A stretch of 64,000 nt of DNA from assembly GCA_004835665.1 (NCBI GenBank), contig RBKR01000016.1:620001-684000 (forward strand). The letters run 5' to 3'. Position 1 is the first letter of the stretch; each line of letters opens with the position of its first letter. Of the stretch, positions 33,975-46,900 are shown piece by piece. The notes under the pieces were generated by a model. That model was not told where the DNA came from. It saw only the letters and a list, made by a program, of their open reading frames with translations, and searched no databases. A program made the translations under genes and the position numbers. This DNA comes from Phoma sp. XZ068 (taxonomy: Eukaryota > Ascomycota > Dothideomycetes > Pleosporales > Didymellaceae).

Positions 33975-36900
33975 ATGAGTTCCGAGGAAGTTCTTGTTGA
34001 TCCAGGTGACACTGCGGAAGTGGAGTAAGTTTGAAATATTGGCGGTAGTGGATGCCTCTGCTAAGATGAAAACACGTAGCTTGGTCTTTGTACACGGCCT
34101 ACGGGGTGACAAGATCGACACATGGTCCAAAGGCGAAGTCTGCTGGCCTCGCGACTTTCTCAAAGACGATGTCAAGAATGCTCGCATCATCACGTGGGGG
34201 TACGACTCAAGCGTGCTTAATGCTGTCAAATCTGCATCTCAAGACAGTATTTTTTCTCACTCAGAGAACCTGCTTGGTGATTTGGCACGTCTGCGCAAAG
34301 GTGATATAGTATGTATCCCTTGAAGTCAGAAAATCTTCCGCTAATGTCCAAGGCTGAACGTCCCTTGATCCTTATCGGTCACAGTCTAGGAGGACTGGTG
34401 ATCAAAGAGGTACGAAGGTCTTGTGTCCAATGGTACAGTCACTTATCTGGCAGCAGGCGCTCATACGCTCATCTGAATACCATCACAACAAACAAGATCC
34501 TCGTCGTGGACAGGTTGGTCAGGCTACGAAGGGTGTGGTCAGTACAAACACAATCACGGGGGGTTGCAGCCAAAGTTGACATTGAAACCAAGGTTTTCAT
34601 GGGAACTCCACATAGAGGAAGCTCCCATGCAAAGCTCGCGGACCTCGTCGCAAGTGTCGCCAAAGCGGCCCTGTGGCAGCATCCAAATAAAAAACTCCTG
34701 AAGGCTTTGACGCAGGATTCGGACTTGCTCGAGCGTAACCGAAGATCTTTTGCCAGTATCAGTAAAGACCTGCCGATTGGGAGCTTTTTCGAGAGCAAGG
34801 GGTTCCTGACTATGGGCCTGGTGAGTAGTTTGAACATCGTCATGAAAATCGAAAATCACACTAAATGGATCTTTAGATCGTAGAGGAGTACTCCGCATCA
34901 ATGGATACGTTCAACGAGGCCGTCATGAGCATCCCCGAGAATCATATGGATATGTGCAAGTTCGCATCTAGGAACGATGTGGGATACAAACGGGTATCTG
35001 ATCGAATTGAAGAACTCGCATCGGGCGCAGTGGAAGCCTTGAAAAAAGGTACGAAGCCTCAGTCCAACACAGAGGCGCCTCGAACGACACTTCACAATCA
35101 ACTCCTCATAGAGCCCTTGGAGAGCGAACAGTCTACCGCAGCTGGTTTCAGCCCGTGGTATGAGCGTGCTCCAGAAGTCGAGGAGCCTGAGGATAGATGA
35201 GACACCTATAATTTGTCCTTGAATAGAGAAACCTTCCGCTATTTCTAACCTCTTATTGTCGGCTAGTGAATTTGCTGACCACAGGCGTAGGCAAAGCAAA
35301 AGCGCTCTCCGAAAAAACCAGTAGTCAGTAATCACGCACGGTATGATAACGTGGCTTACATTAGTCAGTACTGATTGAAAGCCTGAGCAATTCATATTTG
35401 TACACAAGGGAAGAAGCCGTCAACGAGGCGCATGCAGGGACATTTTCTTGGATCCTCGGAGACCAAAGTTCAGCTCTCAACCGACAAGCGGGAAACAACT
35501 TCAAGGAGTGGCTCCAGCAAGATGGTGACGCACATACAATGTTCTGGCTCAGTGGAAAACCAGCATCGGGAAAATCCACGTTGATGAAGTATATCCACAC
35601 ATACCAGCGAGATCGCCTAGTTTACTTCCTAAGCCAATGGACCTGCGGTTCCACCCCCATTATCGCCGGATTTTACTTCTCGGCGGAGTCACAGAATCAG
35701 ATAGGAAAGACGCAGGAGGGCTTATTGCGAGCTCTGTTGCATCAGATACTAACCCAGCTTCCCCCAAACAGTTGTATCGGGATACTGCGGACGAAGCTGT
35801 CGACACAAGACTGGACCATGGGTGGCTATACTCGCCCAACGGCGGTTTCTTGGGGTCGACAAGAACTTCAAGACATGTTCCGGTTAGCAATGGCACAAGC
35901 GAAGGATGGCCAGTATATCTACATCTACGCTGATGGATTGGACGAATACTACCATGTTGACAGCTCAGGACAGATTGTCCAAGCAGACGACGATGACGAC
36001 GATGCGGACACACGCCTCGAAGGGCAAAGCGAGATAGCGGAGCTTTTCTTGGAACTCTCTAAGAACCCGTGCGTAAAGATCTGTGTAGCCAGCCGCTCTC
36101 AACAGCCCTTTGAAGATCTGTTCCGTAGTACTACGGTTGCAAACCTGCGTATCAGAATGGAGGTGCTCACTCGGCCGGATATCGAAAGCCTGGTGACTGG
36201 GCGACTTGGCAGTCACACACATATGGAGAGGCTGCAAGCATCAGAACCTGGGTTCAAAGACGAACTGATCAATGATGTAGTGGCCAAGGCTGATGGCGTG
36301 TTCACATGGGTCACTCTCATAACCCGTAGGTTGCGCGGTATGCTGAGTGACGGCGACCGCGTCGAAGAGCTCAGGACATATGTAAAGCATGTCCCTTCCA
36401 AACTGGGCGGTCCAAATGGGCTCTACATGTCACTCTTGAAGGGAATTAAGAAGCGACACCGCGTTGGCGCGGCGCGCCTGCTAAAGGCCGTCCTAAGAGC
36501 AAGACATCCTTTGACTGCAGTAGCATTATCTTACTGCGAAATTGATGCAGACGAAGCCATCACGAGCTCGGTTCAAAAGAGGACGCGCGAACAACTCAAA
36601 TATGATGCAACCGAGATGGAGCTTCGGATTTGGAGTCGTTGTGCAGGAATTCTGGAACTCGCGCCTAACCCCGTAAAGCAACGACGATCAAGGGACGGGC
36701 ATATCAATTGTGAACCTGTTGTACGCTTCATACATCTCACTGCGAAAGAGTTCCTCGAGAGACAAAGTGTATGGGACGTATTACTGAGTACTGTTGATCG
36801 CAAGACTCTCATCGACCCTAACGCATCACTGCTAGTATCGTGTCTACTTCGATTGAAACGCATTGGGGTTACAAACGACCACGAGGATATATGGGGCGCT

Positions 36901-37992
36901 GTTCATGATTCTATCTACTTTGCTGGACAGGCTGAAGTCACCACCGGAACCTCTCAAACTTCCCTCCTCGACAACGTCGACGCTACAATGTCACAGATCA
37001 CTCGTGAGCAGTGGCCAAATGATGAAGAAACGGCATGGCCGAGCTCCAACATCACCTTCATGGTCCCTCCAAAGGAGGAATTCTTCTCCAAAGGCTATCA
37101 CTGGGTGTCTCTCGAGCCACAAGAACAGGGTGGGAAAACTTATTCGGTGAACGACAACTTCCTCACGTACGCTCTGTGGGGTAATCTCGAGCTTTATTTG
37201 ACAAGCAAGCTCGATCGCATTATGGAGAGGGTAAGGCGAGAGAAATTGGTGTCAGATCGGCGGTTTCTATTTCAACTTGCAGTCGTGCCTCGGGATCCAC
37301 CGTCACTACTCAATTACTCCATCTACTCGGGCACTAATGGCGATGCTTTGGGGGTCAACCAGTGCAACAGTAACATCGTTCGTCTACTTCTAGAAAATGG
37401 ATGCGATTGGGACCGACAAGAGACAGTCTGGGGGAAGATGATGCACTGGAAATGTAGGTTACCTTCAAGGAGCACAGGCATGTATAGCCCATGCTGGCAC
37501 GATGCGAATTACATGGAGATCATGAGAGTCATGCTTGAGCACGGCGCGGACCCTAACATCATTGGAGCTCACAACTGTTCTGTACTGTTCATGGCAGCTA
37601 CTTGCTCGGATGTGTCTACTGATACTCGCCGAGACCTCATTGGTCTTCTTTTACAGAGGGGCGCGAAACTGTTTCCGGGAGAATCAGCAATCTTATGTAA
37701 GACCATAAAATGGTGCGGCGTCAGTACTTGGCCCGTTTTGGAGAAGGAGGCTTTCAAATTGCTAGGAGTCCCTTATTCAGGTAGCGACAGTGACTTGTCA
37801 GACACCGAATTCGAATTATCGGAGAGCGAAAGTGACCTAGCTTATGTTGAAAACATTGTAGCAGCCGGAACAGTTGAAGAGATACGAGAAGATCTAGAAG
37901 AAGAGGAATTTTTCACGCCAATGTCAAGCCCTCTGGCACATACGCGCAGTGATCTGGCTGGCGAAGATATTTGGGTGATACCCAACTCTTAG
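33975..37992 (+). CDS. NLR-like STAND protein: alpha/beta hydrolase - NACHT - ankyrin
   Basis: Proposed exons 33975-34024, 34080-34308, 34353-34409, 34457-34537, 34593-34820, 34877-35048 and 35369-37992 give 1146 residues. The head is a lipase-like alpha/beta hydrolase (DLVFVHGLRGD; nucleophile motif GHSLGG near residue 103; VFMGTPHRGS). The linker SYLYTREEAVNEAHAGTFSWIL leads to a NACHT NTPase with P-loop GKPASGKST (about 335) and Walker B-like YIYADGLDEYY (about 455-466). The Walker B is followed by a run of six Asp. Ankyrin-like repeats (NIVRLLLENGCDW, IMRVMLEHGADPN, LIGLLLQRGAKL) lie at about 940-1043, with an acidic tail. Fungal proteins of this layout act in, or are proposed for, non-self recognition and programmed cell death. 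All exon phases agree and no stop interrupts the frame, so the gene appears intact. The 320-nt intron 6 is the least certain join; exon 6 may be longer. Confidence 0.85.
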
Positions 37993-38191
37993 GTAGTAGG
38001 TATAGAATCAACGAAGTTATCAACATACACTCGCGATAGAACTTCCAGAGGCGAGTTAATATGTTTCAATACTGTCCTTGCCATGAATGCTTCGCCAGAC
38101 AGTGGCTGGTGCATTATGATGAAGCTATTGAACCTTTGTGCTGTAGTGAATGATAACATTCCTTAGAATTGACTTAGAGTATCTATAGCTA

Positions 38192-39947
38192 TTAATCAAT
38201 AATTATTGCCGAAGTCTGCTGTAAATTCTTGGGTTTGTTGATGTTGCTCGTACGCGGTTTTGGCAGCTGCGATGGCGGCTCGTTGTCGTCGTCGGAGATC
38301 TCAATAATCTCTGCTTGTGAGGGCCGCGTTGGATTGCTGAGTGCTTTGAAGCTGAAAGTCGTGCTCAAGACCGTATCGACGTAGTCACAAAATGTGGTAG
38401 GATCTGGCGAGTGCTGTCGTAAGCAGGTTGTCAATTCTTCGAATTGCTCCTTGGATGGTTCTTCCACGGAAAAGTTGCCGCAAAACCACCAACAGAGGAA
38501 TAGCCTCGAGAAAACAACAATCTTAGACAGGTCTTGCGGTAGAATCCCTGCCATTCTGTTGTCGCCGCGTTGAAGCATCTCAACGCATGCTGGAATCTCC
38601 CGAGTCATCTTCGTTCTGCCAACATTTTTCAGTCTCTGCCTGAGCATCTCTCTGTCCGTCCGGCTTAGCTCATGTATCGCTTTGGATACAATGCGTTTTC
38701 GATCTTGTGTATCTATCAGTAGGGACCAACTCCAACGTCTCACGGTCGCAATAGAGGCATGCTCGGGCGCATCTCCAAGCAGTGCTCGTGAGCGCACAGT
38801 CGGTGCTGTAGCTGCTGTAGCTGCTGCTCCTGCGGGACCCGAGGTCTCAATAGTATCGAGAACGACAGGCTCTGATGCCAAAGAGGGAGCTTTGGTGTTA
38901 TGATCTTGCTTTTCATTATCATTAATCTGCCCAGGTGTCGAGGGAATGGAATTTAGTGGTGCGCCATCCTCTTCAGCATCCGACGAGTCTGAAGGTGTGC
39001 CAAGGTCAACAACTTGAGATACTGGATGACGTTGCGCGGTTTTGAGTGAATGAACAACAGGCGGACGTGCTCTATTCAACGTCGGCAGGTCTTCGTCTTG
39101 TGAATCATCGTCACTGCTGGCAACTGGAGATAGTTTATATATCTCCTCGAACCAGTTCGCACGTTCCAGCAGCTCCACCGTAACCTCGAGGTTTCTGCAT
39201 TTCTGGTAGTCCAAAGTCAATGAGGTGTGGCAGACGACCTAATGAGATACTTACCATCTTAACTCCGGCGGCTGCGTCACCCGGGTCCTTTGAAATCTCC
39301 TCACAAAGTGTGTCAAGACGCTGTCGGTAGTACTCTGCCTCTAATTCATATTTTTTAGCAAGCTCCACTCGCTGGCCGGCGGCTTCTGCCTCCTCCCATA
39401 ACGCAACCGCGTCGTACACAACGGGTACCTCTTCCTGTCCCTCCTCATCTTTGTGTCTCGTTTCACCTTTTCCTGGCCGCCAAGCATTCGCATACATCTC
39501 GATGCACTCGTTGATAATCTCTGTGACTCTAGCTGTGCCCAGTTTGCTAGGTCTAGTTGCTGGGACTTCATGCGATACGTCGTCTTCTTCTCCACTATCG
39601 TAACCTGCAACTTCTACGGCACCTGTAGATCCACCAGTCGCATCAGAATAGTACTCCTCGTCGTCGTCCAGATCCTCAACTATGGTGTCATCTGCCACTT
39701 CCCATTTCGCTAGGTAGTCCCAAGTCCCCGGTGCCGCCGATGGTGCATTGTCAAACGTGTGGTCTGCTCCTGCACTTGCTGATCCAATAGTTCCCGTCGA
39801 TGGTGCTACCGTGGTATTCGTGGGAGTAATTCGCCTCCTCTTGCGGACATCAGCATCAGGTGCGTCCCCTTGGCGTGAGACTTTGGAAGGATTCTCATTA
39901 GCCAATCGAAGAGCCTGCAGGCCAGTTGTTGGATTCGACAGGGACAT
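38192..39947 (-). CDS. DUF7607-like nuclear protein with SUMO-interaction-like motifs
   Basis: Two exons, 39947-39255 and 39202-38192, give 567 residues. The 52-nt intron has donor GTAAGT, and its join GVKM-KCRNLEV keeps the frame. The N-terminal half is acidic and contains a basic RKRRR patch and a helical segment rich in Glu (VALWEEAEAAGQ). The C-terminal half has a compact domain starting WSWSLLIDTQDRKRIVSKAIHEL and running to RLFLCWWFC, which resembles the fungal domain DUF7607; this assignment is from memory. Three hydrophobic-acidic stretches look like SUMO-interacting motifs: VVDLGTPSDSSD, EIIEISDDDNE and the C-terminal SAIIID. No catalytic motif is seen. It converges on the NLR-like gene with about 200 bp between stops. 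Confidence 0.72.
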
Positions 39948-40495
39948 ATTGGCAACTGGAGTGTGGCTTTGAAGAAGACAGCCTTGCTGCGAATATGTAT
40001 TGCTAGTATGTGTACGATAACGTTAAGCCGAAGCGGACCAGAGTGGAGCTCATCAGGCACAGCACGGTTGAAAAGTCACTCTGAACGCGGTTAAGTTAAG
40101 CATGCGAGCGAAATAAGCGAGACGCATTAGCAACGGGATGAAGTGAAGGTGCAGGTAAGTAAAGTCTGAGCGCGCGATCAGGTGAAGTCGCGTTGCGGGG
40201 TCAATCAAGCCTGACGCGTTTCAAAGACGGAATGAGGAGTTTGTAGAAGCATGTCATCGATTCGATCAGCGCACGTTAATATGACTGCCAGCTTGTCAAG
40301 CGATACAGACAAGGGGCGAGCAGTGTATCGGTAGCGTCGGCGTGCTGCGATATTAAAAGTGGTGGGCTCGGGCTTGGGCGATGAGGCAATGCGCGAATTC
40401 GCTAGCGCGGGGAAGATGCATTTGTCAGGTACCACCATAAACTTCCATCCTCACAGTGGTGCCAGCAACAGGAAACAAAAAGCGCATCAACAACC
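39948..40495. other. Divergent intergenic region (DUF7607-like / GSH2)
   Basis: A 548 bp spacer containing both promoters. I looked for a clear Yap1-type site, expected upstream of many glutathione genes, and did not find a convincing one. Confidence 0.45.
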
Positions 40496-42040
40496 ATGGC
40501 CTCGACTTCATATGGGGACTATCCTCCCGAACTGTCCGCTGAAGAGCAGACCTTCGTTTTTACAGAGCTAAAAGACTGGTCGATAGCTCATGGCCTTGCG
40601 GTTCGCCCGGCCCCTTCCTTCGTTCAGCAATCTCAGGATCCTTCAGGTGTACTTGCAACGACAGCACCAGTCACACTCTTCCCTAGCCTGTTCCCAAGAA
40701 AATGCTTCGAGGATGGCCTATCGATACAGAAGGCCTACAATGAGCTGTACTCTGCTATAGCACGAGACGAGGCATGGCTACAGGGCATCGTCGAAGAGCT
40801 GGTCAATGTTGACGATTTCGTTGCAAAGCTATGGCAAACTCACGTTGCTGTGAAGAAAGAAGGCTACGTCCAGGACATATCGCTTGGGCTTTTCCGTTCA
40901 GATTACATGGTTCACGAGGATCCCTCTCAGAGCAACCCAACGCCTGGTTTGAAGCAAGTCGAATTTAACACCATTGCATCTTCATTCGGTGGCTTGTCTT
41001 CGCAGGTATCGGCATTGCACAGGTACCTCCTATCCCTGGGTGCATACCCGTCATCAACGTCTTCCATCATCAAGGCCGATGCTCTAAGACAAAGTCAGTC
41101 CACATCGCTACTGGCGAAGGGACTCGCTGCTGGACACAAGGCGTACGGCGAATCGAAGACCAAGCTTCCCCTGTGCGTCCTGTTCGTTGTACAAGATCCA
41201 GAAAGGAATGTTTTTGACCAAAGACATCTGGAATACGCATTGCTCGACGAGAACGGTGTCCGCTCGTTCCGACTGCCTTTCGGGAAGACATTGGCATACA
41301 CGAAACTTGACGGTGATCGCAATCTGGTATACACTCCGCCTCACTCTCCATCGACGTCGTACGAGGTCACTACCATCTACTTCCGGGCAGGGTATTCCCC
41401 TGATGACTATGTGAAGGACGAAGACTGGGATGCACGGTTACATCTCGAGAAGAGCAGGGCAATTAAGTGTCCAAGTGTTCTGACTCAACTTGCCGGGTGC
41501 AAAAAAGTTCAGCAAGTCCTGGCAACACCTCACTCGCCGCATCTCAAACGCTTCCTGTCCAACGATGATGTTGCCTCACAGCTGCTGAAGACTTTTGCTC
41601 CCATCTACCCGCTTGACACGAGCGACGCAGGTAAGGAAGCCAAGAAGCTTGCGACTGATCCATCATCAGCGGCTCGATATGTTCTTAAACCTCAACGCGA
41701 AGGTGGTGGCAACAACATCTACCGCAAGGCAATCCCTCCATTCCTACAAAAGCTTCCTGAGACACAGTGGCCAGCATACATTCTGATGGAGATGATTGAG
41801 CCGCCACCACTGAGGAATGCTATCGTTCGCAATGGAGTTCTGGAAAGGGGCGGTGTCATATGCGAGCTGGGTGTATATGGAGTGTGTCTCTGGCGAGGCG
41901 GCTCTGGGAATGGCCAAAAGGGCGAGATACTGGAAAACTTTGAGGCGGGGTACCTTCTCCGTACAAAGGGAGATCAGAGCGAAGAGGGAGGCGTGGCGGC
42001 AGGGTTTGGGGCGGTAGACAGTTGTTGCTTGGTTGAGTGA
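40496..42040 (+). CDS. GSH2: Glutathione synthetase
   Basis: An intronless 514-residue protein. It ligates gamma-glutamylcysteine and glycine with ATP in the cytosol, the second step of glutathione synthesis. Family blocks are clear: VTLFPSLFPRKCF, LGLFRSDYMVH, QVEFNTIASSFGGLS (the substrate-binding eukaryotic motif), the ATP-grasp segments YVLKPQREGGGNNIY and YILMEMIEPP, and the glycine-rich lid at RNGVLERGGVICELG. Length is close to the usual ~475-500. The start ATG at 40496 follows a CA-rich leader and gives MASTSYGDYPPELS. Confidence 0.96.
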   Translation: MASTSYGDYPPELSAEEQTFVFTELKDWSIAHGLAVRPAPSFVQQSQDPSGVLATTAPVTLFPSLFPRKCFEDGLSIQKAYNELYSAIARDEAWLQGIVEELVNVDDFVAKLWQTHVAVKKEGYVQDISLGLFRSDYMVHEDPSQSNPTPGLKQVEFNTIASSFGGLSSQVSALHRYLLSLGAYPSSTSSIIKADALRQSQSTSLLAKGLAAGHKAYGESKTKLPLCVLFVVQDPERNVFDQRHLEYALLDENGVRSFRLPFGKTLAYTKLDGDRNLVYTPPHSPSTSYEVTTIYFRAGYSPDDYVKDEDWDARLHLEKSRAIKCPSVLTQLAGCKKVQQVLATPHSPHLKRFLSNDDVASQLLKTFAPIYPLDTSDAGKEAKKLATDPSSAARYVLKPQREGGGNNIYRKAIPPFLQKLPETQWPAYILMEMIEPPPLRNAIVRNGVLERGGVICELGVYGVCLWRGGSGNGQKGEILENFEAGYLLRTKGDQSEEGGVAAGFGAVDSCCLVE

Positions 42041-43982
42041 GCGCGGAGACAGTTAGTAATCGCACAGCGGCTCGGGTGCAACTCCGGAGTGCTGCGCGGC
42101 TGACGTTCGCAAACTCAATAAATAAAGTTCAAAGTACCATGTCCTGCGCCGAAGTGTTGAGCAGCCAAAAAGTTGGTGGTTAAGTTTTTACATCTTCTCC
42201 ACTACATCATCAAATCATTTGCTACCAGTGCAGCCAACCAACGCTGCACCGTGCTTCGATATACGTTGACAAGCCCGTATCTATCGGTTCGTGTCTGGTA
42301 TGACAAGGAACGGGTCGTTAGTGTGTAGCCTCTGCGGAGAGCTACTGCACGTCCATGCGCAAGCTGGAGCCAGTGCATATCCGACATCCATCATTGAGAG
42401 CTTACGTGAAAATGCCCCCCGGACGACTGTAGCAAAGAGATGGCTCTCAAAAGGTACATCGTGTGACGTACGGAACTGCTCGAGAGTTGTTGGTTTTCTG
42501 ATTTTCTCTATTGGCAATTTCATTGGGATCCACATCCATGAAACCCAAATAGGGAGAACGTGCCATCGAAGGTCCATCGGTGCGACCACCGCCAAAACAC
42601 TGCCAAAGAACTTGACAGCGACATGCAAGGTGCAGTGAGACAGTGACAGCGAACGATGCATGATCTCGGCCATGTTTACATAGCCTGCGAATCCCGTTGC
42701 AGCAAATCTAAGGTAGCCAGATAAGAATCAAGTACTGAGCACGCTATCGCGAATGTCTGCACCAGTTCGTTCTGCGGGGATAAGCGAAGGCAGAACTGGA
42801 TTATCGGTCTTCGGGACGAGCAGATCAGCATGTGCATGCCGCGGCGATCCGTCTGTGCTGGCTGAGTCCACGTCTTCTAGACAACGAGAATCAGGATTTA
42901 CAATGTCGAGTCAGGTAAGCACAGTGCTTTTCTCTTGACGCAGCACAGCCATCATATATGCGTGATCGCTGTGGATGTCGAGACTTGCAGTTTCATTGCG
43001 AGGGTGGTGACCGTTATAATTCAGGAGGACGAGTTATGCTGCCCCCAGCACTTTTATGCAGCGGGTCGCCTGTCAGCCCTACGCGAATCAGAAAGTTGCG
43101 GTACCTGATTGGCGCAAAGCTAATAATTCGCGTGTCGCTCCAACTACAACGCGACCTCCACCAGCCTCCCATCTCGCGTCCGCGCAATCGTGCATCAGAG
43201 AGAGTGAGATTGGCGCGTAATGCATGGATGCGCTGGGTCGACACATGTCACTCAGCTTGTTTTGGACCGCCCTGGCAATGTCCGACCGGTTCTATTGAAG
43301 ATGACCGTTGCTAATTCGCGTCGCTGCTCCCTTTTTGTCTCATCGCTAATCGAGTAATTGGATGGCGGCCTTTCCTTTTCCACCATAGCCTCACTCCCGG
43401 CGCTCATCGCGAGAACGTGGACTGGCCGATAGCTGCCTTCGGGAGGACTGCAATTTCCTAAGAGCCTCCCAGGACTGCTTGTAACCACTCCCAGCATGGG
43501 GTGGTCCCAAAACAGCGCGCCGTTTGATGCGGCCATGCCGCAAAAGACATTCACGGTTCATCTCGTTAGACTTCAGCCGAGGGTCAAAGCTCTTCGTTAC
43601 TTGACCTTCCCGGCACCAATTGCTGATCTCATGTCGAGGGCGTTCTAATGCCTTTTATGGCTGCAGACACCCTAGGAGCCTTGCCCACTCTTGCTGCATC
43701 TCTTCTGCACCTCTATTACACGTCGACTTGACTGGCTGCGTGTCTGTACCGACTCACTCCATTCGTTCCTTACCCCGCAGGCTCTCTAATACTTGTCTTT
43801 GCCCACGCTCTTGTCCACACTCACTTAGACCGGTCTTCACCATTGCCCTTTGCTTCTTCTTTCACGCTTCGATTCTGCGCCTTGCACATTCACATCGCGA
43901 CTTACATCCAGGTTCACCTCTAATACTAATTCGATGGACACTACTACCTCATACTAAACTCACCCTACTGCACACCTTCGCC
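42041..43982. other. Intergenic region upstream of the DUF4203-like gene
   Basis: 1.94 kb. The last ~280 bp (43,700-43,982) are CT-rich with C/T runs and look like a promoter or long pyrimidine-rich 5' leader. An ATTGG (inverted CCAAT) lies near 43,109. Overlapping 115-130-codon frames at 42,281-42,673 on both strands have no domain and are not called. Confidence 0.45.
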
Positions 43983-46900
43983 ATGCGGTCCTATCGCTTT
44001 GTCCTTGTGTGCATCGCGTTGATCTTCTGCCTACATTCTGTCACAGCTGTACCTCAGGCTATCGTTCGTCGTCAAGATAACAGTCCTTCACGTTCGCAAA
44101 CGCCTACACCCGCTGCATCCTCGCGCCCATCAGCTACTGTAGCATCCTCCTCTGACGATGCCTCATCTACGAGAGCCGACTCAAGTCGTGTATCTTCCAC
44201 CCCAGCCGCCTCAACAAGCTCAGCAGTGGCAAGCACGTCCATGCAAATACCTGCCACCGCCTCGACTGCGCCCCAGTCATCGAGCTCACCGGGTCAGTTG
44301 CCTAGATATAGTTGTATATGTGGTTGACTAACCATCTGCGAAGTGGATCCCGAAAACCCTTTACCCTTTCAACCTACCTTGACGCCGGCTATGGGCATTA
44401 GCGGTGTCATCTTGCTGCTCTCAGGTTTGGTATTTACTGTAATCGGCATCAAGAACAAGTGGTAGGTCCATTGAACGCTTCCTCATCACTCCCCCTAACA
44501 ACGAGCAGGGTCTATGTCTTCGGTTCAGCTGCATACTTGACTGCATTAGCTGTTACCGTTCTCATTGTCTACCTCATGAACCCTCCTGTCTCCAACGGCG
44601 TTCAAGGTGCTTTCTTTGTCGTCGCTTTCTTCACTGGTGCCATCTTTGGCGCCATATCATTGGTCTTCCCAGACATCACTGAGGGCTTCGGGTGCCTGCT
44701 TGGCGGCTTCTGCTTGAGCATGTGGTTCCTTTGCCTTAAATCAGGCGGCCTAATCACCTCAGTAACCGGCCGCGCGATCTTCATTGGATGCATGAGCGCT
44801 GGTGGATACAGCCTTTCGTTCAGCCGTTACACCCGCAACTACGGCTTGATCGCATCGATTGCATTCTCAGGAGCGACTGCTACCATACTAGGTATCGATT
44901 GTCTGAGTCGTGCGGGCATGAAAGAGTTTTGGCTATACCTATGGGGTACGTTGGATTCGCTGCATTTAGGATCAAGCTAACATACCCAGCTTTGAACGAT
45001 AATGTTTTCCCACTGAATACCGATACGTACCCTGTTACCAAGAACATCAAGGCTGAACTTGCCGGAATTGTAATCATAGCAGTATTTGGTATCGTCTCGC
45101 AACTACGCGTTTGGAAATTGGTCAAGGAGCATCGCGAGAAGACCGCTGCTCAACAGCTCGAGAGACAGCAAGATCAAGAGAGGGAAGAGGAGGCGCTCGG
45201 CCGCCAAATCGAAGACAGCTTTCAAAAAGAGCGCGCGCAGTGGGAGGCAGCTTATGGCGACAAGAGTGCCCAAGAATCCAGCGTCGCATCCTCCATCTTG
45301 AGTCCAAAGCGCTCGACCAGTATCCGCGAGAAGCAAGGTTTCGCCACAGACAGCCTGGAGCTTGTGAACATGCAGAAGAGCGGTGTCATGCGCTCGACAA
45401 ACCCCAACACTCCCAACGGTACCACAGTCACTGTAAGCGTTCTCAAGGACGAAATTCAGCAGATTGACGCGCAAGGCAATCCAATTACCTACAAGAAGGT
45501 TGGGTCAGTGACAGGCTCTGATGGCGACCACAAGGAGCTGCCAGCCACACCCGAAGTCGCGCTTGCCGACAATATTACAAAAAGAAGCAGCCTCCGCCCG
45601 TCTTCGGTACCACCACCTCCAGCTATCATCCCATTACCCTTCAAGGTACCAGAAGAGGAGGACGCCAAGGATGCTGATGGGGACAATACCTCGGTGTCGG
45701 CTGTTGCTGAGACAGAAAACGCCTCCCTGAGCAGTCGTAGACCCATGTCGAAGCGCATATCGGTCATGTCGAACCTGCGTCAGGTATCTGGCCAAAGGAA
45801 CTCACGTCATATTTCGGAATCCCAGGAGGACTTGATTGATGTACCTCACATCGAGGACGACCGTGCATCGTCAATCGCGGCTACTCTGGATGATGAACAC
45901 GACGATATCTCTCTACGTCAGCTCTCTCCACCCCAGTCACCAATCGGAACAGAACACGGCACTCGTGCGGAATCACCGACTCGTTCCATACAAGGAACAG
46001 AAACCACGACTCCAGACGAAGTACAGACATCAACCGATACTGAAGCTAAGGACTCAGACTCGACTGTAAAGGAAGTAGAGGCAGATGCGCCAGCACGCCC
46101 GACCATACGCCAGTCTCTCACCAGCAGTACTGATCCCAAGCCAAGCGAAGCAACGTCGAAGCGCTCACCTCGACGTAATTCACGCTTCAGAGCTGATACC
46201 CTTATATCCAGCGCAAAGGGAAACAGTGAGGGCGAGCAGTCGAAATCTAGCAGCGAGAAGGAGCCCTCACAAAGCTCACAGACAGAACAGGAGGCGTCCC
46301 ATGTTGGGAGCCTAAAGGAGAGCACTCTTCCCGCACGATTCTCCAAGGTCGCCTTGTCCTATCGCACCAACGAATGGGCGAAGCACCTCGAGACTGCTGA
46401 CCTGCCCGAGCTCGACGAACTGCCAGTACCGTCATCGCCTGGTGCAGCGCTCGACCATGGCTCCGAGGAAGCGCCCGCTCCCGTTAGCGATGAGATCGCG
46501 GCTCCATTGATCGAAAGTCAACGCAACTCGAAGAGGATGTCCACTGAAAGCAGGAACAGGCCGGGACTGAACCGCTCCATGTCGACGTCGCAGCAGTCAT
46601 TGACGGAGCAGCAGACAATGTCTCGTTCTCCGTCTGTCCTGTCACCGCGAGTCCTCTCGCGATCGAACTCCAGAAACCAGCTCGATGCTTTCACGCCACT
46701 GCCGACCAACACGCTGATGGGTCAGCGTGAAAGCTTGATGCGAAACCGAGTATCGTCGCATTCCTTTTCGCCTCTCCCGTCGTCGGGCTCAACATTGCTT
46801 GAGCAGAGCGAGCAAGACGAGATGACACTCGCCCAAAGGCGGCAGCTGCTCAAGCAGGGCCCTACCTCGCCTCTCCTGCAGCACCAGCCTCCTCTTGTGT

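Noticed and set aside
34901..35200. Separate short gene between hydrolase and NACHT parts
   Set aside because: Its frame continues exon 6 of the NLR-like gene and includes the family linker (SIPENHMDMCKF), so it is part of that gene.
42281..42673. Opposed 115- and 130-codon frames as a possible small gene or pseudogene
   Set aside because: Neither has a recognisable domain, and both strands are open only by chance.
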